From: DASUGC01 sp035606665
GTDB lineage: Bacteria > Acidobacteriota > Vicinamibacteria > Vicinamibacterales > SCN-69-37
Assembly (NCBI GenBank): GCA_035606665.1
Contig: DATNEY010000002.1
Span: 1 to 63,166, forward strand
DNA length: 63,166 nt
Reading direction: 5' to 3'
The notes below the pieces were generated by a model, which made no database searches, was not told the origin of the DNA, and saw nothing but the letters and a program-made list of their open reading frames with translations. This document shows positions 1-9,855 of the stretch, piece by piece; the first letter of the stretch is position 1, and each line of letters opens with the position of its first letter. A program made the position numbers and the translations under genes.

Positions 1-1566
1 CCGATACGCGAAGTGATCCCGCCCGCAATTGCTCGTGAACCCCACGTCGGCCACCGCCGGCGCGTCCGGCGCCGCCAGATACGCCGCATACCGCGCCTCC
101 AGCGCCGCCAGCGTCGCGGCCGTCTTCGCCGACAGCGTCACTACGTGACTCGGCCGCTCGCTCCCCGCCTCCCCCCGCACCGCCGCCGGCGCCTCCTCCA
201 CCACCACATGCGCGTTGGTGCCGGTGATGCCGAAGGAGCTGATGCCAGCGGCAAGCCTACCGTCGCCTGTTCGCCAGGGTGCGGACTCCGTGCAGACCCT
301 GATCGGGAGGCGGCTCCAGGGAATATGTGTGTTGGGCTTTTCAACGTGCAAGTGCCGCGGCAGCGTTTCATGGCGTAAGGCGAGCAGGACCTTCACCAGC
401 CCGGCGATTCCCGCGGCAGCTTCGAGGTGGCCCACATTCGTCTTGACCGATCCGACGCGGAGCGGCTGATTCTCGTGACGGCCCGGCCCAAACACCGACG
501 CAAGCGCTTCGATTTCGATCGGATCGCCGAGGATGGTTCCGGTGCCGTGAGCTTCGATATAGCTGATGTCTGCTGGTGACAGACCAGCCTGTCGAAGCGC
601 TTCCTTGATTACCTGTTCCTGCGCAGCTCCGTTGGGTACCGTCAAGCCTCCACTGCGGCCGTCCTGATTGACGGCCGATCCGCGGACCACCGCGATGACG
701 CGATCCCCATGCGCGAGAGCGTCGGACAGGCGCTTCAGGACGATTACGGCACCGCCTTCGCCACGACCGTACCCGTCGGCGCGGGAATCGAAGGTCTTGC
801 ACCGCCCGTCCGGCGAAAGCATCTGCGCCTTGCACAAATGCGACGTGATGTCCGGTAGAAGGATCAGATTCACGCCAGCCGCAAGAGCGAGAGAACAGTC
901 GCCATTGCGCAACTGCTGGCAGGCGAGATGAACCGCGACGAGCGACGAAGAACACGCGGTATCCACGGCCAGGCATGGCCCCATCGTCCCGAGCGTGTAC
1001 GCCAGACGGCCCGCCGCCGCGCTGAGAGTGTTGCCGATGCCGCTGTGCGCATCGGCATCGCGGTCCATCTGCGCGAGTCGCAACGCATGGTCGAACGCGC
1101 TGATGCCGACAAAGATGCCGGCCCGCGTGCCCGAAAGTGTGGAAGGGGCGATAGCCGCGTTTTCGAGGGCTTCCCATGCGGCTTCCAGCAACAACCGATG
1201 CTGCGGATCGATGCTCCGGGTCTCCCTCGGTGACAGTCCGAAGAACTGCGCGTCGAAGGAATAGACGTCGTCGAGGAAGCTGCCGCGCCGGGTGTACATC
1301 CCGTTCGGCGCGGCCGGATCGGGGTTGTAGTGCGCATCCACATCCCAGCGGTCCGACGGAATGTCGCGACTGAGATCCCTGCCTTCGATGAGCACGTCCC
1401 AGAACCGTTCGGGTGTGTCCGCACCGGGGAATCTGCAGCCGATGCCGACGACCGCGATCGGCTCACGTGATGCGGACCGAGCCTGAAGCAGTTGCTGCTT
1501 CAGCTTCTTGATAGTCAGGAGGGACTGCTGTAACGGAGTCAGTGCCTCCGGCGTGCTCCGGCTCAT
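1..1566 (-). CDS. Type I polyketide synthase, N-terminal part (ketosynthase), 3' end beyond window
   Basis: This open frame reads without a stop from an ATG at 1566 to the left edge (522 codons). After a short N-terminal helix (about residues 8-27, a possible docking segment) comes a complete beta-ketoacyl synthase that extends the acyl chain by decarboxylative Claisen condensation. Seen: entry motif VVGIGCRFPG, active-site Cys in VDTACSSS (about residue 205), the two catalytic His in EAHGTGT and VGHLEAA, and the terminal GTNAHVV. The last residues enter the KS-AT linker, so an AT and further domains probably lie outside the window. The ATG overlaps the TGA of the upstream FAAL-PKS gene by 4 bp (ATGA), which fixes the start and implies translational coupling. 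It is the last visible gene of the minus-strand operon and the likely acceptor of the chain from the FAAL-PKS. Confidence 0.93.
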   Translation of the reverse strand, partial: MSRSTPEALTPLQQSLLTIKKLKQQLLQARSASREPIAVVGIGCRFPGADTPERFWDVLIEGRDLSRDIPSDRWDVDAHYNPDPAAPNGMYTRRGSFLDDVYSFDAQFFGLSPRETRSIDPQHRLLLEAAWEALENAAIAPSTLSGTRAGIFVGISAFDHALRLAQMDRDADAHSGIGNTLSAAAGRLAYTLGTMGPCLAVDTACSSSLVAVHLACQQLRNGDCSLALAAGVNLILLPDITSHLCKAQMLSPDGRCKTFDSRADGYGRGEGGAVIVLKRLSDALAHGDRVIAVVRGSAVNQDGRSGGLTVPNGAAQEQVIKEALRQAGLSPADISYIEAHGTGTILGDPIEIEALASVFGPGRHENQPLRVGSVKTNVGHLEAAAGIAGLVKVLLALRHETLPRHLHVEKPNTHIPWSRLPIRVCTESAPWRTGDGRLAAGISSFGITGTNAHVVVEEAPAAVRGEAGSERPSHVVTLSAKTAATLAALEARYAAYLAAPDAPAVADVGFTSNCGRDHFAYR

Positions 1567-4500
1567 TGCACTTCCTCTGCCTCGGCTTCGATCAATCGCG
1601 CGGCTTCCTCGTCGGACAGGCCCCGGATCGTCTCCAGGAGCGAACGTTCGTCATCGCCTTGGAAAGGTGCGCCGGCCGGAATGGATGCGGAGACATCGAT
1701 GCCGAGCATCGAAGCAAGTTGAGTGGCCAGCTGACTGACTGACGGATTGCGAAACACGAGGGTCGGCGGTAGCACGATGCCGGTCTCGGCGCTCAAACGA
1801 TTTCGCAGTTCCACGGCCATCAGCGAGTCCATGCCAGCGTCGAACAGGCGCTGATTGAGGTCGATGCTGGACCCGGCGGGATACCCAAGAACGTTCGAGA
1901 CAGCCTTCCGGACGTGCGCGGTCAGAGCCGGCCCTCGCTCGAACTTCGGCAGCGCTTCGAGCGTCTGCCGGAATCCGGACTCTCGCTGCCCCGCGGTTCG
2001 CGCCACGTGTTCCACCAGCGCGACTTGTCGGCTCGCACCATACGCGTTGGACAACTCGTCCCAATCGACGTCCGCCGCGAGTACCTGCGCCTCCGCAAGT
2101 CCCAACGTCTTTTCGAAGAGTTCAAGGCCACGCCGGGACGTCAGATGGGCGAGACCTGCGATGCGTGGAGCCTTTCTGGCGGCCATTCCCACGTTGGACC
2201 AGGGGCCCCAATTGATGGTCAGCGCGGGTAATCCGAGTTGCCGGCGGTAATGCGCGAGCGCATCGAGAAAACCGTTCGCGGCGACGTAGCTTGCCTGGCC
2301 GGCGGCCCCGACCACCGAGGCCAGTGACGAAAAACAGATGAAATGCTGGAGCTCTTCCCCGGGCTCGGTTTGCGAGAGTTGGTGCAGATTCCACGCGCCA
2401 AGGACCTTCGGTCGCATCACGTGCGCAAAACGCTCGCGTGTCTGTTGTAGCAGCACGCCGTCATCGATCACCCCGGCGGCGTGGATGATTCCCCTCAAGG
2501 GCATCTTCCCGTTGCGCACGTGCCGCCAGACCTCCGAGAGGTCCTGCAGGCTGGAAACGTCCGCTCGATAGACCTGCACGTCGGCTCCGCGCGCTTTCCA
2601 TTCCTCAACAGCAGACTTTGCACCCTGACTGTCGAGGCCTTTCCGGCTCACGATTGCAATCGCCCCGGCGCCGTGTTCGATCAACCACTCGGTGATCTCG
2701 CGGCCGATGCCGCCGAAGCCCCCGGTAATCAAGTACGTACCGTCCCTGCGGATCCGGGCGCGCGCGGATTGCGGCAATCCACCGATCCCTTCCAGCCTGC
2801 GAAGCCGGGCGACATACCGGTTCGTTCCTCGCAGAGCGACCTCAGGCTCCTCGATCTCGGCTCCCACGATCTCCCGATAAATTGCCGGTACATCGACGTC
2901 CGTCCCGATATCGACACGGCGGCAGCGCATTTCCGGATGCTCCGCCGCTATCGTTCTTCCCAGGGCCCACAGCGGACCGTGCTCCGGCCGAATTGCCAAC
3001 CCTGTTTCGTCCACCGCCTGAGATTGCCTCGTGACGATCGTCAGTCGAACGTCTGCTGCTGACGCAGCGAGCGCCTGAACCAGACTCAGTGCGCTCCAGC
3101 TCCCCGTTTCCTGCGCAGCCCACACATCACCAGCGTCCGGAGAATCGAGGCTGCAGAGGTGAACCGCGTGCAAGTTCGGGGCGGTGGCCTGGGGAAACGC
3201 GTCGGGAACACGGAGGTCGTGGAGCCCTTCTGACGAGCTCGCGAAGCCGACGACCTTCACAGAACGTGCGTTGCCTTCCCGCAGGTCGGTCGCCAGCCGT
3301 TCGCCCACTCCTCCACGGTCGGAGAAGATGATCCAGTCCTGCGCGTCCGCCTGTACGTCGGGACGAACAGGGTTCGGCTTCAACTGCCAACGAATCGCGT
3401 AGATGGATTTCTCGTCCCGAGCGGCGCTGAACTCGGCGTCAGACGTCTGCCTTGGTTCCGCCCAGAACCTTGCACGCTGGAACGGGTAGTTGGGAAGCGA
3501 AAGCTTGGAACGCGAGGAGCGCCATGGCTGCTCGATGGCGGAAAAAACGAAATCGATACCGCCGGCGTAGAGGCTTGCTGCTTTCCGAAGGACCTGAACG
3601 GAAGTGCTGTCGTTCAACTCGACGGCAACATCGAATTCCGTGTAGGAAAGGTCCTTGACCGGCGCACACTTGTAAATCGCGCGCGTCTGGATCTCCTTCA
3701 GGCAGCTCTCGATGCGTGCGTCGCCGGCGATCATCGCTTCAGGCCGAACTCCCCACGATTCCCACAGGGCTCCCAGCGCGGCCTGTAAAAGACAGCCGGG
3801 CTGCGATCCATAACGGTCGACGAACTCGCGGATGGCCGGTTCGGTCTCATAAAGAGATCGAGCACCCGGAGTCGCTGGCGTCAGGGATTCGCGAAACAGA
3901 AAAGCTACGCGCAGTCCGGCCTGGGCGCGGTCACGGACGCCGCACCACACGCCGGCCACGTGGCGTCCTTCGGCAACGGCCCTCAATTGCGCGGCCAATT
4001 CGCCTCGATCCGCGAAGACCAGGCCGGCCCGGTGCTCGTGGTGATCGCGGCCGGTGTTCACCGAGAAGCACAGATCGTCGAGATTCACGTCACGACGTCC
4101 ATCGAGCCAGAGCGCGTAACGTTCGGCGAGGTCGGCCAAAGCCTTCGCCGTGCGCCCGGAGAGTGCCAGCAGGTGCACGCCGCGCGGCATGGGCTGCTCA
4201 TCGTGAAGCGAAGAGTCGGGTGGCGCGGGAGCCTGTTCCAGAATCGCGTGGGCGTTGGTTCCACTGAACCCGAAGGAGCTGACTGCCGCGAGCCGACGGC
4301 CGCCGGCGGGCCATCGTTCTCGCTCGGTCGCAATACGGATTGAATAGTCACGCCACGGAATATGCGGGTTCGGCACGTCGACATTGAGATGCGGCGGGAT
4401 GCTTCCCCGCTCGAGCGCGAGAGATGTCTTGATCAGGCCAGCGATGCCGGCCGCGGACTCCAGATGGCCGATGTTCGTCTTCACTGAGCCGATCAGGAGC

Positions 4501-7500
4501 GGTTGTGCGGGCGGGCGGTCTCGCGCGAGGACGGCAGCCGCCGCCTTGATCTCGATTGGGTCGCCGAGCGGGGTGGCCGTACCGTGCGCTTCGAGATAAC
4601 CGATGTCGGAGCCCGTGACACCGGCTTGGGAAAGGGCGTCCGCGATGAGTTGCTGCTGGGACGGGCCACTCGGCACCGTCAGTCCGCTCGTGCGCCCATT
4701 CTGGTTGACCGCCGATCCGCGGATCACTGCAATGATGCGATCTCGGTCGCGCTGGGCATCGCTGAGGCGTTTCAGAACCACGACGCCACACCCTTCGCCG
4801 CGCACGTACCCGTCGGCCGACGCATCAAACGTCCGGCATCGTCCAGAAGGGCTGAGCATCTTGGCCTCGGCGAACACCAACGAAAGGCCGGGCGTCAGAA
4901 TCGCGTTGACGCCGCCGCTCAAGGCGAGGTCGCACTGGCCGCTGCGCAGGCTCTCGCAGGCAAGGTGAACGGCCACGAGCGAGGCGCTGCATGCCGTGTC
5001 GATGGCCAGGCACGGTCCCTTCAGCCCCAGAAAGTAGGACAGCCGGCCGGCCGCGGCGCTGTGCGACGTTCCAGTGCCGAAGTAGGCGGCCAGGTCGGCG
5101 TTGCCGGAGGCCTTCAGGACGTCGAGATAGTCGTTCGTCGAAATGCCGACGAAGACGCCGGTGCGCGTGTTCGTGAGGCTCGATGCAGCAAAGCAGCCGT
5201 CTTCCAGCGCGCAGATAGCCTGCTCGAGTAAGAGCCGCTGCTGCGGATCCATGCTTTCCGCTTCCCGAGGGGAAATGCCGAAGAAGCCTGAATCGAAGAG
5301 ATCGATGCCGTCCACGAGCGCCGCATAGTTGGCGGCGCCGCGACCGTCGGAAACCGATGCCGCCCAGCCGCGTGCCGGCGGCACTTCGACAACCCCATCG
5401 CGGCCGTCTTCCAGCAGGCGCCAAAAGGCTTCGATGTCCTTCGCGGCTGGAAAGCGGCAACTCATCCCGACGATCGCAACCGCCTCCGACTCAACGGAAC
5501 GTGCCCGGCGAGGTGCCGAGCTCGAGGGTTGGGTTGTCGGGAAGAGTTCGGACTCGATGTACCGTGCGACCGCCTCACTGTGCGGCTGATCGAAGAGAAG
5601 GGTCGACGACAAGTCGATTTCGGACCCGAATGCATCCTTCAACATTCCGGTCAGCTTCAGGGCTTTGACCGAATCGATCCCCAGCTCGACAAACCCCGCG
5701 CGTGGATCGGGAACGGAATCCAGTTCTTGTATCCAGGCCACCGCCTGAAGAACCTGCTCGAGGATCATCCGATGGCGTCCGGCATCCGGAGCGTCTCGCA
5801 GCCGCTGGATCAACCGCGTCGAGGACGGCGTCGGCTTTGTCCGGGACCTGTTTTCGGGCGGCGCCTGCCATTGCCCGACGACGGCGAGATCTCCTGCCTG
5901 GAAACGAGCACGGCAGGCATTTCGCATGACCTTGCCGCTCGACGTCTTCGGCGTGCCATACGGCTTCACGACGACGACCGTCTGGGGGCGCAGCTCGAAA
6001 TGCTCGAGGCAGGACCTGACGACGTTCGCGAATATGTCCTCGAGATCGACCGAGCGCCGGCCGGCGCGCTTCATCTCGACGACCACGGCAAGCTCTTCGC
6101 GTCCGTCCTGGTCCACCGCAAATGCGGCGCAACTGCCGGATCGAAGCGCTTGGTGGCTCTGCTCCACCACATGCTCGACATCCTGCGGGTAGACGTTTCG
6201 GCCGCGGATGATCATCAGGTCTTTCAAGCGCCCGGCCACGAACAGCTCCCCATCCCGCAGGAACCCGAGATCGCCGCTTCGGAGCCAGGGCCCTTCTTCC
6301 GCGGAATTTCCGTGGAAATCGACGATGCGCGCCTGAAAGGTCTCGAAGGTCAACTCAGGTTGGTTCCAGTAACCGAGCGTCACACCTGGTCCGGAGATCC
6401 AGATCTCACCCACTTCGCCTGGCGCGCACCGCGTGCGCGTTTGCGGATTGACGATCTCTACTCTCATCTGGCCGCCGACTCGTCCGGAACCGACGAGTGT
6501 CGTCGCCAGCGGATCGTCTTTCTCGCAAATCTCGACTTGGTGACGCTGGAGCGCGTCAGAGCGGCAAGTCAGACTGATCGACGCCTGATCGGCAGGACAA
6601 GCGGACACGCACAGCGTGGCCTCGGCGAGGCCATACCCCGGCTTGTGTGCCGACGGGTCGAATCCATACGGCCGGTACGCTTCGGTGAAGCGTCTCAGCG
6701 TCTCCGCCCTTACCGGCTCCGCGCCGTTCCAGGCCATCTTCCAGCTACTGAGATCGAGCCCCTCCCGCTCTTCTGGCGAGGTGTCGTCCACGCAGGCGTC
6801 GAACATGAAGTTGGGACCGGTCGTCGCGTGACTGCGGTAACGATCGATGGTCCGGAGGAGCCGAATCGGACTTTGCACGAACGCCGCGGGCGGCAGGACA
6901 TAACTGCGGCAGCCCGCATAGATCGGAGTCACCACTCCGGCAATCAGGCCGAAGTCATGGAAGAACGGTAGCCACGTGACCTGAGAGAGTTGCGGCCCGA
7001 CGCCAGTAAATCGCGAGATGTACCAGGCGTTGTGAAGAACGTTCTCATGGGTGACCATCACCCCCTTCGGATCGGCTGTCGAGCCCGATGTGTATTGAAG
7101 CCACGCCAGGCCCTGGCGCTTTCTCCCGGTGTCTTTCCAGTCGGCGCTGAGATTCGGTATCTCATCGGTCCCGAGGAACTGGACGTCGGACCTCGAGAGT
7201 TGCTCACCGAGCCGACCACGGAGCTTCGCCTGCGAAAACACGACCGTGGCCTGCGCATCGCGCTGGATCGCGGTGATCCGGGGGTCTTGCCTCTTCGCCG
7301 GCGGAGGATAGGCCGGCACCGCGACCGCGCCCGCGTACAGACAGCCCAACAACCCACAGATGAAATCGAGGCCGGGAGGATAAAGAAGGAGCACCCGTTC
7401 TGAACACAGATCGTGGCGTTGAAGCCAGGCCGCGATCGAGCGTGCCTGGCAATCCAACTGGGCGTACGTCAGGCTCTCTCCTTCACGCTCGCCGTCCGCC

Positions 7501-7595
7501 ACGAATGTAAAGACCGTCCGATCCGCGGCTTCGCCAGCCCGGAACTGCAGCAGCTCGACCAGGCTCTTCCACTTCACCTGCTGCCACTGACTCAC
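1563..7595 (-). CDS. FAAL-ACP-KS-(vestigial AT)-KR-ACP hybrid loading polyketide synthase
   Basis: A 2010-residue synthase that likely activates a fatty acid and performs the first polyketide elongation. Domains in order: fatty acyl-AMP ligase (about 1-585; TSGSTADPKG near 171, HDFGLIAG, YGLAEATL, C-terminal Lys in SSGKVMR); ACP (Ser in GIDSVKAL, about 641); KS (705-1130; Cys in DTACSAS about 868, His in EAHGTAT and IGHLESA); a shrunken AT region (about 1150-1375); KR (about 1385-1790; TGGFGGIG about 1625, Tyr in GQASYVAAN about 1768, VIDDG suggesting B-type stereochemistry); ACP (Ser in GMDSLMAV, about 1923). The AT keeps its start (VAFLF, about 1233) and end (LPNYPFQRARFW, about 1373) but lacks the GHSxG core, so malonyl loading must come from another AT. 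The start overlaps the FkbH stop by 4 bp. Confidence 0.95.
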   Translation of the reverse strand: MSQWQQVKWKSLVELLQFRAGEAADRTVFTFVADGEREGESLTYAQLDCQARSIAAWLQRHDLCSERVLLLYPPGLDFICGLLGCLYAGAVAVPAYPPPAKRQDPRITAIQRDAQATVVFSQAKLRGRLGEQLSRSDVQFLGTDEIPNLSADWKDTGRKRQGLAWLQYTSGSTADPKGVMVTHENVLHNAWYISRFTGVGPQLSQVTWLPFFHDFGLIAGVVTPIYAGCRSYVLPPAAFVQSPIRLLRTIDRYRSHATTGPNFMFDACVDDTSPEEREGLDLSSWKMAWNGAEPVRAETLRRFTEAYRPYGFDPSAHKPGYGLAEATLCVSACPADQASISLTCRSDALQRHQVEICEKDDPLATTLVGSGRVGGQMRVEIVNPQTRTRCAPGEVGEIWISGPGVTLGYWNQPELTFETFQARIVDFHGNSAEEGPWLRSGDLGFLRDGELFVAGRLKDLMIIRGRNVYPQDVEHVVEQSHQALRSGSCAAFAVDQDGREELAVVVEMKRAGRRSVDLEDIFANVVRSCLEHFELRPQTVVVVKPYGTPKTSSGKVMRNACRARFQAGDLAVVGQWQAPPENRSRTKPTPSSTRLIQRLRDAPDAGRHRMILEQVLQAVAWIQELDSVPDPRAGFVELGIDSVKALKLTGMLKDAFGSEIDLSSTLLFDQPHSEAVARYIESELFPTTQPSSSAPRRARSVESEAVAIVGMSCRFPAAKDIEAFWRLLEDGRDGVVEVPPARGWAASVSDGRGAANYAALVDGIDLFDSGFFGISPREAESMDPQQRLLLEQAICALEDGCFAASSLTNTRTGVFVGISTNDYLDVLKASGNADLAAYFGTGTSHSAAAGRLSYFLGLKGPCLAIDTACSASLVAVHLACESLRSGQCDLALSGGVNAILTPGLSLVFAEAKMLSPSGRCRTFDASADGYVRGEGCGVVVLKRLSDAQRDRDRIIAVIRGSAVNQNGRTSGLTVPSGPSQQQLIADALSQAGVTGSDIGYLEAHGTATPLGDPIEIKAAAAVLARDRPPAQPLLIGSVKTNIGHLESAAGIAGLIKTSLALERGSIPPHLNVDVPNPHIPWRDYSIRIATERERWPAGGRRLAAVSSFGFSGTNAHAILEQAPAPPDSSLHDEQPMPRGVHLLALSGRTAKALADLAERYALWLDGRRDVNLDDLCFSVNTGRDHHEHRAGLVFADRGELAAQLRAVAEGRHVAGVWCGVRDRAQAGLRVAFLFRESLTPATPGARSLYETEPAIREFVDRYGSQPGCLLQAALGALWESWGVRPEAMIAGDARIESCLKEIQTRAIYKCAPVKDLSYTEFDVAVELNDSTSVQVLRKAASLYAGGIDFVFSAIEQPWRSSRSKLSLPNYPFQRARFWAEPRQTSDAEFSAARDEKSIYAIRWQLKPNPVRPDVQADAQDWIIFSDRGGVGERLATDLREGNARSVKVVGFASSSEGLHDLRVPDAFPQATAPNLHAVHLCSLDSPDAGDVWAAQETGSWSALSLVQALAASAADVRLTIVTRQSQAVDETGLAIRPEHGPLWALGRTIAAEHPEMRCRRVDIGTDVDVPAIYREIVGAEIEEPEVALRGTNRYVARLRRLEGIGGLPQSARARIRRDGTYLITGGFGGIGREITEWLIEHGAGAIAIVSRKGLDSQGAKSAVEEWKARGADVQVYRADVSSLQDLSEVWRHVRNGKMPLRGIIHAAGVIDDGVLLQQTRERFAHVMRPKVLGAWNLHQLSQTEPGEELQHFICFSSLASVVGAAGQASYVAANGFLDALAHYRRQLGLPALTINWGPWSNVGMAARKAPRIAGLAHLTSRRGLELFEKTLGLAEAQVLAADVDWDELSNAYGASRQVALVEHVARTAGQRESGFRQTLEALPKFERGPALTAHVRKAVSNVLGYPAGSSIDLNQRLFDAGMDSLMAVELRNRLSAETGIVLPPTLVFRNPSVSQLATQLASMLGIDVSASIPAGAPFQGDDERSLLETIRGLSDEEAARLIEAEAEEVQ

Positions 7596-8656
7596 GGCAT
7601 CACTTCCCCGCGCGCATCGCTCTCGATCCGCAGGTCCACGTAGTCGGGAGGCCTCTGAAGCTGACGGCCATCATGCTCGAAGACAATGACCTCGCCAGAG
7701 CGCGCGGCTTCCTTGAATCCGCCGAACTTGTAGGTCACCAGCATCATCCTGTTCCTTCCGTTGGAACGGAACTCTGCGCGCAGGCGGACACCAGCCCGGT
7801 CGGCCTCGTCGATGATGTGGTTCAGGAAGATCGTGCCTACGCCTCGAGACATCACACGGCAGGACATGAGCAGGAGCTTGATGGTCCAGACGCCAGTCAT
7901 CTTCTCGACGAGGGCGAGACCGACCCTGCCATAGCTACCGAACTTGTCGTCGAGGCTGGCGATGAGAAGGAGGTGGTCTGGAGAGCTCCGATATGCATTG
8001 AGCTCGTCATAGGAGTAGCTGTAGCCGGTCGTGTTGAGCTGATTGGTGCGGTTCACCAGCTCCTCCGCGCGCTGGAGATCCCCTTCTCGCGCCGGCGCTA
8101 TCGTGAATCTCATGGCGAGGGACGCGAGAAAACCCTCCTGAGCTCCAACGAACTCGAGCTCGGCCTGCTGCCGCATTCCCTCGGCGCGATACATCTGCCG
8201 GCGACGCGCGGAATCGTCGGTGATGAAGGCCGGCGTAAACTCCGCACGTGCCGTGAGCCCGGCGGCGCTGGCGGCATCGAGGATCATCAGTTCAGGCAGG
8301 GCCTGACGGACTTCCTCGCGCTCAAAGGGGTCGTCATCGATGAACGCGACGGAGTCGGCGCCGATGTTGATGGACTTGATGATGGTCTGGATGTTCCCGG
8401 CCTTCGAGCTCCAATTGATCTGCGGATAGAGAAAGTAGTCCGCGAGGCCGAAGCCAGCCAACTTCTCCAACGCCAGGTCGTGATCGTTTCGGCTCGCGAT
8501 GGAATGCAGGATGCCCCGCCGATCGAGCGTGCTCAGGATCTCGGGTATTCCTGGACGAAGCTCCACGCCATCGCCCTCGAGAAGCGTTCCCTGCCAGAGG
8601 GTGTTGTCCAGGTCCCAGATAAGGAGCTTGATCGTCGCCGGTTCAGAGCCGGTCAT
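7592..8656 (-). CDS. fkbH-like: FkbH-like HAD-IIIC protein (glyceryl-ACP formation)
   Basis: FkbH-family proteins take 1,3-bisphosphoglycerate, dephosphorylate it and load the glyceryl group onto a dedicated ACP, the first step to methoxymalonyl- or hydroxymalonyl-ACP. The 354-residue protein has the usual length. It carries the HAD nucleophile motif DLDNTLWQG near residue 17, the second Asp motif FIDDDPFER near 107, and the C-terminal acetyltransferase-like half (NRTNQLNTTG, LLLMSCRVMSRGVG) typical of FkbH. It follows the FkbI-like gene by 15 bases and overlaps the FAAL-PKS start by 4 bases. Together with the adjacent ACAD, ACP and dehydrogenase it makes a complete four-gene extender set. 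No FkbG-type O-methyltransferase adjoins it; the methyltransferase at 14450-15385 could substitute. Confidence 0.93.
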   Translation of the reverse strand: MTGSEPATIKLLIWDLDNTLWQGTLLEGDGVELRPGIPEILSTLDRRGILHSIASRNDHDLALEKLAGFGLADYFLYPQINWSSKAGNIQTIIKSINIGADSVAFIDDDPFEREEVRQALPELMILDAASAAGLTARAEFTPAFITDDSARRRQMYRAEGMRQQAELEFVGAQEGFLASLAMRFTIAPAREGDLQRAEELVNRTNQLNTTGYSYSYDELNAYRSSPDHLLLIASLDDKFGSYGRVGLALVEKMTGVWTIKLLLMSCRVMSRGVGTIFLNHIIDEADRAGVRLRAEFRSNGRNRMMLVTYKFGGFKEAARSGEVIVFEHDGRQLQRPPDYVDLRIESDARGEVMP

Positions 8657-8671
8657 GGTGCATCGACTACG

Positions 8672-9802
8672 TCAGAGTTCCGCGAATCGGAGGCGTGGGA
8701 TCGTCGTCTGCTGAATCTCGGTGCTGCCTTCGATGATTTCCGTGACTTTCGCATCCCGTAGATAGCGCTCGACGTTGTATTCCTCGGTCAGCCCGTTGGC
8801 GCCGTGAATCTGCACCGCATCGTTGGCCGCGCGGACTGCAGCTCGCGAGGCGAAGTACTTCGCAAGCGACGTCTCCGCGGCCGCGCCAGGATCCTGCACT
8901 TCGCGAAGATAACCGGCGTGGTAGCAGAGCAGCCGCGCCGCGCGGGTCGACGCGATCATCTCGGTCAGCTTGCGTTGCACGAGCTGGTGTTCGGCGATCG
9001 GCCGCCCGAACTGCCTGCGCTCCTCGGCGTATTCCACCGACGCCTCGAGGCACGCCTGCGCAATCCCGACGGAGCCCCAAGCCACGCTGTACCGGCCGTG
9101 GTCCAGAGCGGTTCCGATGACATGTGACAGGCCGAAGCCTATCCGTCCGATCAGATGGTGTTTGGGAACGCGGCATCCTTCGAGAACCAGCTCGGCGAGA
9201 AGCGACGCACGGGTTCCGACGACGCTCTTCATCGCGATGCGGGTCAGGCCGGCAGCATCGGCCGGCACCAGAAACGCTGTCGGCTGTTGCTCGCATTTCG
9301 CCAGCACGAGGAACAGATCGGCAATCTGGCCGAACGTCACCCACTTCTTTCTGCCCGTCAGCCGATAACCCTCGCCGTCGGCCACCGCTTCCACCGCGAC
9401 GGCGGATGCGTCGCTGCCCGCCTGGGGCTCCGAAAGCGCGAGGGCGCAAAGGATGGCGCCGGCGGCCGTGCCGGCTCCGAATTCGGCCTTCACTTCGGCG
9501 TTGCCCCATCGCCAGATGGCGAGCGACACCATGTCGTGCACGGTCAGGAGGGAACGGACGGAGGAGCAGCCACGCCCGATCTCCTCCGTCAACAATCCGT
9601 AAGTGATCTGGTCAAGCGGACCGCCCTGGCGTTGTGGATGCGGCGCGGCCAGATACCCGCAGGCCCGAACGCGCTCGATGGCTTCAACCGGAACGCGATG
9701 ATCTCTATCCCACTGGCCGGCGTACGGAGCAATGTGCTCTCGGACGAAAGCCCGAAACCGTTGCCGAGCCTCTTTCTGTTCGAGGGACAGATCCAGCCGC
9801 AT
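8672..9802 (-). CDS. fkbI-like: Acyl-CoA dehydrogenase-like flavoprotein (FkbI-like)
   Basis: A 376-residue member of the acyl-CoA dehydrogenase family. In the methoxymalonyl/hydroxymalonyl-ACP pathway the FkbI homologue oxidises the ACP-bound three-carbon intermediate, using FAD, toward the malonate oxidation level. Family features seen: LSEPQAGSDAS (flavin/substrate loop), RRQFGRPIAEHQLVQ in the C-terminal half, DAVQIHGANGLTEEY, and IIEGSTEIQQ near the C-terminus where the catalytic Glu normally lies. Length is normal. It sits between the ACP (53-base gap) and FkbH (15-base gap), the usual fkbH-K neighbourhood, which is the main reason for the pathway assignment rather than beta-oxidation. 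Confidence 0.9.
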   Translation of the reverse strand: MRLDLSLEQKEARQRFRAFVREHIAPYAGQWDRDHRVPVEAIERVRACGYLAAPHPQRQGGPLDQITYGLLTEEIGRGCSSVRSLLTVHDMVSLAIWRWGNAEVKAEFGAGTAAGAILCALALSEPQAGSDASAVAVEAVADGEGYRLTGRKKWVTFGQIADLFLVLAKCEQQPTAFLVPADAAGLTRIAMKSVVGTRASLLAELVLEGCRVPKHHLIGRIGFGLSHVIGTALDHGRYSVAWGSVGIAQACLEASVEYAEERRQFGRPIAEHQLVQRKLTEMIASTRAARLLCYHAGYLREVQDPGAAAETSLAKYFASRAAVRAANDAVQIHGANGLTEEYNVERYLRDAKVTEIIEGSTEIQQTTIPRLRFAEL

Positions 9803-9855
9803 GAAAGTGAAAGGATGGCGCGCAGCCCGCGCCGAGGCATCAAGCCGCGTCGGGG

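Noticed and set aside
368..1466. Two overlapping minus-strand frames in the left-edge region
   Set aside because: They are alternative frames of the ketosynthase, which reads without a stop from 1566 to position 1.
5529..6971. 480-codon open frame on the plus strand within the FAAL-PKS gene
   Set aside because: Shadow of a high-GC gene: the product is Arg/Pro-rich, has no recognisable domain, and the opposite strand encodes a complete FAAL domain.
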